A DNA stretch of 8,768 bases, taken from the NCBI GenBank assembly GCA_029243845.1, contig JAQWRF010000271.1, positions 1-8,768 of the forward strand, read 5' to 3'. Source of the DNA: Planctomycetota bacterium (GTDB lineage Bacteria; Planctomycetota; UBA1135). Shown here one piece after another: positions 1-7,449 of this stretch. Under the pieces are notes generated by a model. The model was given only the letters and a program-made list of their open reading frames with translations, searched no databases and was not told the origin of the DNA. Each line of letters opens with the position of its first letter. The first letter of the stretch is position 1. A program made the translations under genes and the position numbers.

Positions 1-86
1 TCAGCCGCGTGTCGCCACAATTCGAGCACGCGAGTGAACGAAGACGCTTTGCCGTTTTCGCATCGCGCATCGAAAGCCAACTTCAT
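1..86 (-). CDS. Possible 5' end of an unidentified gene directly downstream of carB (cut by window edge)
   Basis: On the minus strand an ATG (86-84) follows the carB TAA stop without a single base between them, and an open frame of 28 codons runs to the window edge with no stop. It begins MKLAFDARCENGK and ends LELWRHAA. The stop-start junction suggests translational coupling to carB. No Shine-Dalgarno sequence lies in the last bases of carB. From memory, the pattern 'dG-k-x-x-S-F-x-x-V-L-x-L-W' resembles the N-terminus of DUF6940 proteins, whose function is unknown to me; this is a weak resemblance on very few residues. The frame is short enough to be open by chance, so both its existence and its identity are uncertain. 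Confidence 0.4.
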   Translation of the reverse strand, partial: MKLAFDARCENGKASSFTRVLELWRHAA

Positions 87-3000
87 TTAAGCTTCGACAG
101 GAACAGATTGATAGAACTCTTGCAGGCACTTAACCTTGGCCTCATCGCCACGCAAAGCTTGGATACCCTCAATGGCTGCCATTGCCGCTGACATAGTCGT
201 CAGGCAGGGAATACCAACTTGGTAAGCATCGCTACGAATCATCCCATCGTCGTGGCGCGTGACTTTGCCTAGCGGGGTGTTGATAATCAAATCGATTTCC
301 CCAGACTTAATCAAGTCAACAACATTAGGGCGCCCTTCGTGAACTTTATTTACGCGTTCGCATTTAATACCATGTCGATTTAACACCTTGAATGTTCCGC
401 CGGTCGCCGTCAGTTTAAAGCCCATTGCCAACAAGCCATTGGCTGCGGCAACGACCGCGCGCTTGTCAGCATCTTTGACAGAGATAAACACTTTGCCAGA
501 TGTAGGCAGCTTGCGCCCAGCTGAGTCCGATGCTTTAGCGAACGCCATTCCGAAAGAGGAATCGACGCCCATAACTTCGCCAGTAGAACGCATCTCGGGG
601 CCAAGGTCGGCGCGCGCGCCAATAAACTTAGCGAATGGGAATGACGGAGCCTTTACGGCAATGTGCTCTTCTGGAACAACTTCGTACAAGTCTTCAAACT
701 CTGACAACTTCTTGCCGGCCATGACTTGCGTTGCAATGCGCGCTAGCGGCACCCCGGTCGCCTTGGCAACAAACGGTACCGTTCGAGAAGCACGCGGATT
801 AACTTCGATGATGTAAACAATTTCGCCGCGTACCGCGTACTGCACATTCATCAAGCCGATCACGCCAAGCTCGAGTGCCATCAACGTTGTTGACTCGCGA
901 ATTTCATCAAGGATGGTATCGGACAAAGTCATCGTAGGAATCACGCAAGTGGAATCGCCAGAGTGAATTCCCGCTTCTTCGATGTGCTCCATTATGGCGC
1001 CAATCACTACTTCTTCTCCATCGGAAATACAGTCGACATCGACTTCGATGGCGTCTTCTAGAAACTTATCAACCAAAACTGGGCGGTCTTTAGAAACGAC
1101 AACCGCCTCGGTCATATAGCGCTTAAGATCTTTTTGATCGTAAACGATTTCCATTGCGCGGCCACCTAAAACGAAACTAGGGCGCATCAATACTGGAAAG
1201 CCAATTTTATCGGCAATGACAGCAGCCTGTTCTTCGTCGAATGCAATGCCATTGGCTGGCGATCTCAGCTCGAGCTTGGTGAGCATTTCAGCGAACATGC
1301 CGCGATCTTCTGCGCGGTCAATTGCTTCAACCGGCGTGCCTAAAATAGGGATTCCAGCCTCGTGTAAGCCAGCTGCTAAGTTAAGCGGGGTCTGGCCGCC
1401 GAATTGTACGATTACGCCATCTGGTTTTTCGCGACGGCAGATTGCTAATACATCTTCGTGAGTAAGCGGTTCGAAGTAAAGACGATTTGAAATGTCAAAA
1501 TCAGTTGAAACCGTTTCAGGATTTGAGTTGACCATTATCGATTCAAATCCCATATCACGCACCGCTAAAGACGCGTGTACGCAACAGTAATCAAATTCAA
1601 TGCCCTGGCCAATGCGGTTTGGGCCGCCGCCAAGAATCATTATCTTTTTGTTGCCACTAACTTCAACCTCGTTTGAATCGACATCGTAAGTCGAATACAT
1701 ATAAGGGGTACTAGCCGCAAACTCAGCCGCGCAAGTGTCGACTAAGCGATAGCCAACCTTGACGCCTAGGCTTTCGCGATGTGCCAGAACCTCTGCCTCG
1801 GTGGACGCCGTAGCTTCTGCCAAACGCGCATCTGAGAAACCAGCCCGCTTTAGGCTGCGCATGAAATCTTTTTCGATGCTAGGAAGAGCTTTGTCTTGCA
1901 AGTCGCGATCGGTAATTGCCAAACGCTGCATGAATGTTAAAAACCATGGGTCGATACCGCTTAGTTTGTGTACGGTTTCTACGCTGTAATCAGCACAGAA
2001 GGCATCGTAAACGGCAAATAGGCGCCCAGGAGCCGGACGTGAAACCTTTTGACGTATTTCTTCGGCGTCAAATTCGCGGCGCTTGCCTGAGAAACCAACG
2101 CGATCTATTTCTAAGCCGCGAATCGCTTTTTGAAAAGACTCTTCGAAGGTGCGACCAATCGCCATAGTTTCACCCACAGATTTCATTTGCGTGCCCAAAG
2201 TCGAATCCGAGTTTGGGAATTTCTCAAATGCAAAGCGTGGCATTTTCGTTACCACATAATCAATCGATGGTTCGAAACACGCCGGTGTCTCTTTAGTAAT
2301 ATCATTTTGCATTTCGTCGAGCGTGAACCCCACGGCCAACTTAGCAGCAAACTTTGCAATCGGGAACCCCGTCGCCTTAGAGGCTAGCGCCGATGAACGC
2401 GACACGCGCGGATTCATCTCGATGACAATCAGGTCGCCATTTTCTGGGTTAACAGCAAACTGCACATTAGAGCCACCAGTCTCAACGCCAATTTCGCGCA
2501 TGATCGCAAACGATGCATCGCGCATACGTTGGTATTCGCGGTCAGTCAAGGTTTGAGATGGGGCAACGGTAATTGAATCGCCGGTATGCACACCCATCGG
2601 GTCGAGGTTCTCAATCGAACAGATAATCACACAATTATCTTTACGGTCACGCATAACCTCCATCTCGTATTCTTTCCAGCCAATCAAACTCTTTTCAACT
2701 AACAATTCGTTTACTGGTGACAATCGTAAACCACGTGTCGCAATTTCTTCGAACTCTTCAGCGTTGTAAGCAATGCCACCGCCAGAACCGCCCATTGTAA
2801 AGGCAGGCCGAATTACACAGGGCAAGCCAATCTTCGCTACCGCCGTTTTAGCCTCGTCAAGGGTGCGCGCAATTTCACTTTCAGCACTCGACAAACCAAT
2901 CGCGTCCATGGCGTCGCGGAATGCGTCGCGATCTTCGGCTTTGAAAATGGCCTCGGCGGTTGCGCCAATCATTTCACAATTATACTTCTCAAGCACTCCG

Positions 3001-3314
3001 TTCTTGTCAAGCTCGAGGCCCACATTCAAAGCAGTTTGCCCGCCAAGCGTTGGCAGAATTGCATCGGGTCGCTCTTTCGCAATAATGCGTTCAACAAACT
3101 CGGCAGTAATCGGCTCGATGTACGTTGCCTCAGCCAACTCGGGGTCGGTCATGATTGTCGCTGGATTACTATTCACCAGTACAATGCGATAGCCTTCTTC
3201 GCGCAGAGCTTTAATAGCTTGGGTGCCGGAATAGTCGAATTCGCAGGCCTGGCCGATAACAATTGGGCCAGAACCTATGATGAGGATGGATGTAATGTCG
3301 TCTCGTCGGGGCAT
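87..3314 (-). CDS. carB: Carbamoyl-phosphate synthase large subunit
   Basis: CarB makes carbamoyl phosphate from bicarbonate, ammonia (delivered by the small subunit CarA from glutamine) and two ATP in the cytoplasm, feeding pyrimidine and arginine synthesis. The 1075 residues match the usual full length (about 1073 in E. coli). The two homologous halves are clear: the first opens with [11 protein letters not shown] (12-22) and the second with [11 protein letters not shown] (560-570). Each carries an ATP-grasp active site, with E299/N301 in EMNPRVSR and E837/N839 in EVNPRASR. Residues from about 936 form the MGS-like allosteric domain, with TATGGT (969-974) and INTP near 1011, where UMP binds in characterised enzymes. 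The start is supported by an AAGG-type ribosome binding site shortly upstream. It follows aroB after 40 bases. carA is not in this window. Confidence 0.98.
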   Translation of the reverse strand: MPRRDDITSILIIGSGPIVIGQACEFDYSGTQAIKALREEGYRIVLVNSNPATIMTDPELAEATYIEPITAEFVERIIAKERPDAILPTLGGQTALNVGLELDKNGVLEKYNCEMIGATAEAIFKAEDRDAFRDAMDAIGLSSAESEIARTLDEAKTAVAKIGLPCVIRPAFTMGGSGGGIAYNAEEFEEIATRGLRLSPVNELLVEKSLIGWKEYEMEVMRDRKDNCVIICSIENLDPMGVHTGDSITVAPSQTLTDREYQRMRDASFAIMREIGVETGGSNVQFAVNPENGDLIVIEMNPRVSRSSALASKATGFPIAKFAAKLAVGFTLDEMQNDITKETPACFEPSIDYVVTKMPRFAFEKFPNSDSTLGTQMKSVGETMAIGRTFEESFQKAIRGLEIDRVGFSGKRREFDAEEIRQKVSRPAPGRLFAVYDAFCADYSVETVHKLSGIDPWFLTFMQRLAITDRDLQDKALPSIEKDFMRSLKRAGFSDARLAEATASTEAEVLAHRESLGVKVGYRLVDTCAAEFAASTPYMYSTYDVDSNEVEVSGNKKIMILGGGPNRIGQGIEFDYCCVHASLAVRDMGFESIMVNSNPETVSTDFDISNRLYFEPLTHEDVLAICRREKPDGVIVQFGGQTPLNLAAGLHEAGIPILGTPVEAIDRAEDRGMFAEMLTKLELRSPANGIAFDEEQAAVIADKIGFPVLMRPSFVLGGRAMEIVYDQKDLKRYMTEAVVVSKDRPVLVDKFLEDAIEVDVDCISDGEEVVIGAIMEHIEEAGIHSGDSTCVIPTMTLSDTILDEIRESTTLMALELGVIGLMNVQYAVRGEIVYIIEVNPRASRTVPFVAKATGVPLARIATQVMAGKKLSEFEDLYEVVPEEHIAVKAPSFPFAKFIGARADLGPEMRSTGEVMGVDSSFGMAFAKASDSAGRKLPTSGKVFISVKDADKRAVVAAANGLLAMGFKLTATGGTFKVLNRHGIKCERVNKVHEGRPNVVDLIKSGEIDLIINTPLGKVTRHDDGMIRSDAYQVGIPCLTTMSAAMAAIEGIQALRGDEAKVKCLQEFYQSVPVEA

Positions 3315-3319
3315 GATTG

Positions 3320-3328
3320 ACCTTAGGT
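3320..3328 (-). promoter_or_regulatory. Ribosome binding site of carB
   Basis: The minus-strand sequence just before the carB ATG contains TAAGGT, whose AAGG core is complementary to the 16S rRNA 3' end and lies about 6 bases before the start codon. It is the only gene start in this window with a recognisable Shine-Dalgarno sequence, and it supports the start at 3314. Confidence 0.5.
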
Positions 3329-3334
3329 TGGCCT

Positions 3335-3340
3335 ATTCTA
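3335..3340 (-). promoter_or_regulatory. Weak candidate -10 element between aroB and carB
   Basis: The minus strand reads TAGAAT here, matching five of six bases of the sigma70-type -10 consensus, about 20 bases before the carB start. No good -35 hexamer is seen at 16-18 bases upstream, where the sequence is AATCAG. It could give carB a promoter of its own, or it could be chance in a 40-base gap. Confidence 0.2.
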
Positions 3341-3354
3341 GCGCCGCCCGAAGC

Positions 3355-4416
3355 CTACTGATTAGCAATTATTATTTTTGCTACATCATTGACCGAATAA
3401 CCCTCACAAACTAGCGGACGCCCGGCCTTTTCGATTAATATTAAAGTCAGTTTGCCGTCTTTTGATTTCTTGTCATGCCCCAATAAGCGTCGTAATTCAG
3501 GCGCCGTCGGCACCTTCATTTTTGTGGCGGTATCGAGGCCCATGCTGCGACTTAACTTGAGGTTGTCGGCAGCGAGTTTGGCGCTGCACAACTGCAGCTC
3601 TACAGAATGGTTGATGGCACAACGAATGCCGAATGAAACAGCCTCGCCATGACTGAGTTTGCCGTTGCTTGCTGACTCGAGTGGATGGCCAAAGGTATGC
3701 CCGAAGTTGAGAATTTGTCGTGTCTTGGTCTCTTTGGGGTCACTGGAGACTACTTTTGCTTTATATTTTGCTGCAATCTGCACTAATTCATGCAATGTCG
3801 GCGTTGATTTACGAAGTTGTATTGCATTAGCTTCGAGGCATAGACGCCATAATTTGCCGCCAGCGAGCAGGGCGGTCTTTTGTAGTTCGCCCAGCCCCGA
3901 GCGAAATTCGCGCTCGGGCAGAGACTTGAGCCAGCGAAAATCGGTATGCACAAATTCAGGGAAATGGAAGGCCCCAATCATGTTCTTGGCACCGAGTGCG
4001 TTGACGCCAGTTTTCCCACCGATGCTTGCATCAACCATGGACAGTAGGGTAGTCGGTAAACATGCCCAGCGAACTCCGCGCAAAGTCATCGACGCTGCAA
4101 AACCGGTAACGTCGCTAGTGACTCCGCCGCCGACGGCAAGCACTAAGCTGTTGCGATCTACTTTTGCCTTCAGTAATTTAGTGGCTAGCTGTACGGCATT
4201 CTCGATGGTTTTGTTCTTTTCACCTCTGGACGCCTTAATGAGTTTCATATTACAGCCGCTATTTATCACTCCAGCAGTTGCTTGTCCCAATAAATATTCA
4301 GGGACGGCAGAGTCATAAACGACGACCACTGAAGAAACATGCGGACGCATACGCTTCAAGTATTTCGTGCAGTACTCGCGTAGCCCAGAATCGGCGAAAC
4401 TAACCTTTGTCTGCAT
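3355..4416 (-). CDS. aroB: 3-dehydroquinate synthase
   Basis: AroB converts DAHP to 3-dehydroquinate, the second step of the shikimate pathway, using NAD+ and a divalent metal in the cytoplasm. The 353 residues fit the family. The NAD-binding and substrate motifs are GEKNKT (65-70), GGGVTSDVTGF (96-106) and PTTLLSMVDASIGGKTGVN (121-139), followed by KNMIGAFHFP (144-153). Metal ligands expected from the family are E177, H240 (in NFGHTFGH) and H256 (in LSHGEAV). The C-terminal GHDKKSKDGK (313-322) is also typical. The segment GLGELQK (174-180) departs from the usual GLAEVIK but keeps the Glu and Lys. The start overlaps the end of the upstream gene by 17 bases, with no clear Shine-Dalgarno, so translation is probably coupled. 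Other sugar-phosphate cyclases share this fold. The intact motifs and the housekeeping setting favour AroB. Confidence 0.93.
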   Translation of the reverse strand: MQTKVSFADSGLREYCTKYLKRMRPHVSSVVVVYDSAVPEYLLGQATAGVINSGCNMKLIKASRGEKNKTIENAVQLATKLLKAKVDRNSLVLAVGGGVTSDVTGFAASMTLRGVRWACLPTTLLSMVDASIGGKTGVNALGAKNMIGAFHFPEFVHTDFRWLKSLPEREFRSGLGELQKTALLAGGKLWRLCLEANAIQLRKSTPTLHELVQIAAKYKAKVVSSDPKETKTRQILNFGHTFGHPLESASNGKLSHGEAVSFGIRCAINHSVELQLCSAKLAADNLKLSRSMGLDTATKMKVPTAPELRRLLGHDKKSKDGKLTLILIEKAGRPLVCEGYSVNDVAKIIIANQ

Positions 4417-5746
4417 TGCGCTGCTCGCGTCTACGTTGGCGGGCGGCTAAAGCTCGCATAGCCTCATTACGTTGGCGGTTCTCGCGTCGTACTGCAAAGA
4501 ATAGAATTAGCCCGAGTACCATGATGGAGCCGAGAAACGCAAAGATCAGGGGGTTGGCATCGTCAGGCATCAGGGTCTCTTGCTCGCGTGAGTCGTAAAC
4601 GACAAACACAGGCACACGCCGTGCTGCTCCTTGGCGATCGACGTATGCCCACAGCATTAAAAAGTAGCCGTGCATGATGGCGTTGCCCTGAAACGCATCG
4701 AAAGCAAAATCATCGGCTGCTTTTACGTGCAACAAAGTGTCACCCAAAAAACTATTGCGCAGCCAACCAGACGATATTTCGCGGCTACGTAAAGAATTTT
4801 CACCGGTACGCACGGCATGGGCTTCAACGACTTCCCCGCCGATTTCAAATATTTGTCCGCGATATAACTCAGGGTTTTTAACTAGGTCAGTAAGCGTAGC
4901 GAAATCAAGCAGAATCGCTTCTTCGTTGGCCTTCGCGGCCCTTTCAGGGTCGCGCTTCATTTCGCGGGCCACGTTGGCTAGGTGCCACATTTCTTTTAGC
5001 TTGTTTAATTCTAAAGTGTTATTATCGGTGCCAATAGGCTGATCTTTCAGCTTATTTAGCATCCGCATGTCGGGCTGCGTCAGCGGTAGCTCGGCAGGCA
5101 CTGAAGGCTCGAGTTTGTTGCCGACAAACAAAGGCGCGGTAATCCATTCACCGTTAATCCGTTGGCGATAGTTTTTGTAGAAATAACCATCTGCTAACAC
5201 GAAGTTATCTGCTCCGAATAAAATATCTGGAGCTTGTGCCGCAACGAAAAACATAGAGTCGCCATCTTCAGTTTTCAGTAGAGTCCAGTACTCAGCCGGT
5301 TCTCCGATAACGCGAATAATATTTCGTGCGTCTAATATCTCACCGCGCGCGCGAAAAACTTTACCGCGATGCGCGCTTGGGTCGTTGGCGCTATTAACGA
5401 AATCGTATTCGGGCTCTCCAAGTAAAAAAACCCATGATGACAGTAGGGCACCAGAATTATAAAGGGTAGTGGCAAATGCTTCTGGCTCGAGCATCACTCG
5501 CTCGGCATCCGTAGAATCTTTAATCGTCGCTAACAAGTCGACATCGAATATTGGCAGCAACGCCTCAATATCGATTAAAGGTTTGTCTTGCTCGGGCACG
5601 TCAGTATCCGAGACAGACGTGGAACTATTCAGCTGAATTAAAACAGCTATGCAAACCATTAAGCCAACAATGGAGAAGATTAGGCGCTTCTTACTTTTTG
5701 CAGCATCGATTGCCGCTTTCTTTTTGAGTTTGTCTCGGTTACTCAT
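4400..5746 (-). CDS. Unidentified membrane-anchored protein with a duplicated extracytoplasmic domain
   Basis: I do not recognise this 448-residue protein as a named family. The basic N-terminus (RDKLKKK, SKKR) leads into a hydrophobic segment at about 22-38. A second segment lies at about 398-418, followed by an Arg/Glu-rich tail to 448. By the positive-inside rule, both ends are cytoplasmic and residues 39-397 are outside the membrane. That region holds two similar units. The first (121-209) has NDPSAHRGKVFRARGEI, then ADGYF (185-189) and APLFV (204-208). The second (290-384) has KNPELYRGQIFEIGGEV, then MHGYF (358-362) and VPVFVV (378-383). Each unit looks like a small beta-rich, possibly OB-like, fold; the fold is my inference. 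No catalytic motif is evident. The start overlaps the preceding stop as ATGA, and the end overlaps aroB by 17 bases. Confidence 0.85.
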   Translation of the reverse strand: MSNRDKLKKKAAIDAAKSKKRLIFSIVGLMVCIAVLIQLNSSTSVSDTDVPEQDKPLIDIEALLPIFDVDLLATIKDSTDAERVMLEPEAFATTLYNSGALLSSWVFLLGEPEYDFVNSANDPSAHRGKVFRARGEILDARNIIRVIGEPAEYWTLLKTEDGDSMFFVAAQAPDILFGADNFVLADGYFYKNYRQRINGEWITAPLFVGNKLEPSVPAELPLTQPDMRMLNKLKDQPIGTDNNTLELNKLKEMWHLANVAREMKRDPERAAKANEEAILLDFATLTDLVKNPELYRGQIFEIGGEVVEAHAVRTGENSLRSREISSGWLRNSFLGDTLLHVKAADDFAFDAFQGNAIMHGYFLMLWAYVDRQGAARRVPVFVVYDSREQETLMPDDANPLIFAFLGSIMVLGLILFFAVRRENRQRNEAMRALAARQRRREQRNADKG

Positions 5747-6465
5747 GATTGTTTAACTCGCTTGGCGCGGTACCGGTTCACAGCATCGGCAAAGCTTGCA
5801 AATAATGCCCGAGTAGCTGCGGAAGCCGGAGTTTTTTCTGGATGCCATTGTACGCCGACAACGAATTCTTTGTCAGGCAGTTCTATAGCTTCAATAGTTC
5901 CGTCGTCTGCGGTGGCAACCACTTTTAGCGGAGGACTCACCGAATCTAAACCTTGGTGGTGATAAGAAAGTATCGAAAACGGCTCGCTACCAACGGCGTC
6001 CTTCAGCTTGCCTGACGCAGTGACGTTTACCGAATGCTCTACACCCTTAGTGTGCTGCTCGTGCTGCGGTAGATGTTGGTTGAGCACCGCGCCATGGGCT
6101 ATCCCGAGAGATTGCATCCCTAAACATATACCTAGTAAGGGGATATCGCGCTCTACCGCAATATTAACCATCGCCATTACGGACCTTTGCTGAGTTTCAG
6201 GCACGGGCTTACATGCCTCAAGTGGGGCATCACCACCGGTTAAGCTAAGATCGATGTCATCACCACCAGAAAGCAGCACGCCATCGACACCGTCCAAAAT
6301 TTGTTGCAACTCAGTAGGCGTTGAATCAGGAGCAATAAGCAGCGGAATCAGCCCCGCCTCACGCAAGCACCCGAGATAGGCATGAAAAAGTTGGCAGCGC
6401 TTCACCCCCTCGTAATGCGGGGCGTCAAGTAACTCTACGCTAACAGCGACGATTGGCAGTCTCAT
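5743..6465 (-). CDS. Class I glutamine amidotransferase-like hydrolase (peptidase C26 / PuuD-type)
   Basis: This 240-residue cytoplasmic protein belongs to the gamma-glutamyl hydrolase branch of class I glutamine amidotransferases, whose members cleave gamma-glutamyl amide bonds, as PuuD does on gamma-glutamyl-GABA. LLSGGDDIDLSLTGG (64-78) is the family's oxyanion-side motif. GICLGMQ (112-118) carries the nucleophile C114, and GVQWHPE (204-210) supplies H208 and E210. LSYHHQG (166-172) and DDGTIEAIE (187-195) are also typical. The whole catalytic triad is therefore present. The nucleophile elbow reads GICLGMQ rather than the GICRG form I associate with PuuD, so the substrate should not be assumed. 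No polyamine or GABA genes are nearby. The protein has no CarA-type N-terminal domain. It is first in the minus-strand run, and its TGA overlaps the next ATG. The start has no Shine-Dalgarno sequence. Confidence 0.88.
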   Translation of the reverse strand: MRLPIVAVSVELLDAPHYEGVKRCQLFHAYLGCLREAGLIPLLIAPDSTPTELQQILDGVDGVLLSGGDDIDLSLTGGDAPLEACKPVPETQQRSVMAMVNIAVERDIPLLGICLGMQSLGIAHGAVLNQHLPQHEQHTKGVEHSVNVTASGKLKDAVGSEPFSILSYHHQGLDSVSPPLKVVATADDGTIEAIELPDKEFVVGVQWHPEKTPASAATRALFASFADAVNRYRAKRVKQS

Positions 6466-6489
6466 GTTTCTTATACTATCTTACTCAAC
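6466..6489. promoter_or_regulatory. Short divergent intergenic region with candidate -10 elements
   Basis: Only 24 bases separate the two divergent starts, so both runs must be transcribed from within or beside this gap. On the plus strand, TATACT (6472-6477) matches five of six bases of the -10 consensus. TTGGCA (6453-6458) is a good -35, but it is 13 bases from TATACT; it stands 18 bases from the poorer TATCTT (6477-6482). On the minus strand, TAAGAT (6483-6478) and TAGTAT (6478-6473) are weak -10 candidates. Promoter assignment is inference from consensus matching alone. Confidence 0.4.
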
Positions 6490-7440
6490 ATGGGAATGCA
6501 CCTTTTCTACTTGATGGCAGGCACCGTCGCCATGATGGTTGGCGCCGATTACTCCGTTCGCGCTAGCCTTAAGCTTGCCCAAAGATGGGGCTGGCCTGAT
6601 TGGGTTGCTGGGATGTTGTTGCTCGCCCTAGGCACTTCTTTACCGGAGCTGTTTGTGAGCCTCTCTAGCGTGTCCGAACACCCTGAAGTTTCTCTGGGCA
6701 ACTTGATGGGCTCCAATGCCTTCAATGTCGCAATTGTTCTTGGCGCATGCTTGTTATTCATAGGCGAAAAGAAATTCGAGGTCGCTAAAATCGGGTGGTC
6801 ATCGTTGTGGCCATTGCTGGCAGGTTCAGTGTTTGTCTTCCTGTGGTTTCAATACCCGCCTTCCATTTTTTATAGCAGTATTCTCTTAATTGTTTTGTAC
6901 GCATGGGTTGTTGGAAAAAGCATTAAGACTAAAGCAGAAGTCGATGATGTGCTCAAAGAGGCGCCAAAAACATCTACTGCGAGTGTCGGGTTAATGTGCC
7001 TTAGTGGTTTCATTCTGCTAGCAGTGGCTTCGCACTATTTCCTTGAGGGCGCTTTAGGTGTAGCTGAAGAGTTAGCCTGGAAAGACGGTTTTGCAGGTTT
7101 TTTGCTGGCTGCAGTAGGGACTTCATTGCCGGAGCTCTTCACCTCACTTTACGCTTTTAAGCAAGGGCGCACACAAGCTGTGTTTGGTAACGTGGTAGGG
7201 TCAAATGCATTCAACTTGTTGATGACGGGTGGAATTGTCGGCTTGTTCACGCATCAAGCATTTGACGATGAAAGCAGCCAATTTATGTTATTTGTGAATC
7301 TAGGGGCAACAGTGCTATTGATAGCGCCATTATTGATAATTAAGTTACGCATTCCGATCTCCAAATCATTGCACACATTGGCCGGGCTAATGCTATTAGT
7401 TTGCTACGTGTTAGTTATCAAACACGCACATACCTTGTAA
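6490..7440 (+). CDS. Sodium/calcium exchanger-like inner-membrane antiporter (CaCA family, YrbG-like)
   Basis: This 316-residue polytopic membrane protein has the two inverted alpha-repeats of the Ca2+/cation antiporter superfamily, which move Ca2+ or another cation against Na+ or H+ across the inner membrane. Repeat 1 is GTSLPELFVSL (48-58) with GNLMGSNAFN (70-79). Repeat 2 is GTSLPELFTSL (210-220) with GNVVGSNAFN (233-242). E53 and E215 are the expected ion-coordinating acidic residues. About ten hydrophobic segments are visible, with a charged cytoplasmic-type loop near 143-162 between the halves. The length matches bacterial YrbG-type exchangers. Both repeats end in Asn in the GSNAFN motif. 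The ion specificity cannot be read from this. An alternative start is Met3 (6496); neither start has a Shine-Dalgarno sequence. The stop lies 9 bases before lpxD, suggesting co-transcription. Confidence 0.93.
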   Translation: MGMHLFYLMAGTVAMMVGADYSVRASLKLAQRWGWPDWVAGMLLLALGTSLPELFVSLSSVSEHPEVSLGNLMGSNAFNVAIVLGACLLFIGEKKFEVAKIGWSSLWPLLAGSVFVFLWFQYPPSIFYSSILLIVLYAWVVGKSIKTKAEVDDVLKEAPKTSTASVGLMCLSGFILLAVASHYFLEGALGVAEELAWKDGFAGFLLAAVGTSLPELFTSLYAFKQGRTQAVFGNVVGSNAFNLLMTGGIVGLFTHQAFDDESSQFMLFVNLGATVLLIAPLLIIKLRIPISKSLHTLAGLMLLVCYVLVIKHAHTL

Positions 7441-7449
7441 ACTATAACC

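Noticed and set aside
9..191. A 60-codon plus-strand open frame at the left edge
   Set aside because: Most of it is antisense to the 3' end of carB and the rest to the frame that follows. It has no recognisable features and no ribosome binding site.
3315..3354. A terminator between aroB and carB
   Set aside because: I saw no stable hairpin followed by a T-run in this 40-base gap on the minus strand.
3659..4318. A 219-codon plus-strand open frame
   Set aside because: It lies wholly antisense to aroB, whose motifs are intact. Its translation is rich in Ser, Arg and Ala with no recognisable domain, as expected of a shadow frame.
5743..6465. Reading the class I amidotransferase as carA, the partner of the nearby carB
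   Set aside because: CarA is about 380 residues with a distinct N-terminal domain. This protein is 240 residues, lacks that domain and has C26 family motifs (GGDDIDLSL, SYHHQG).
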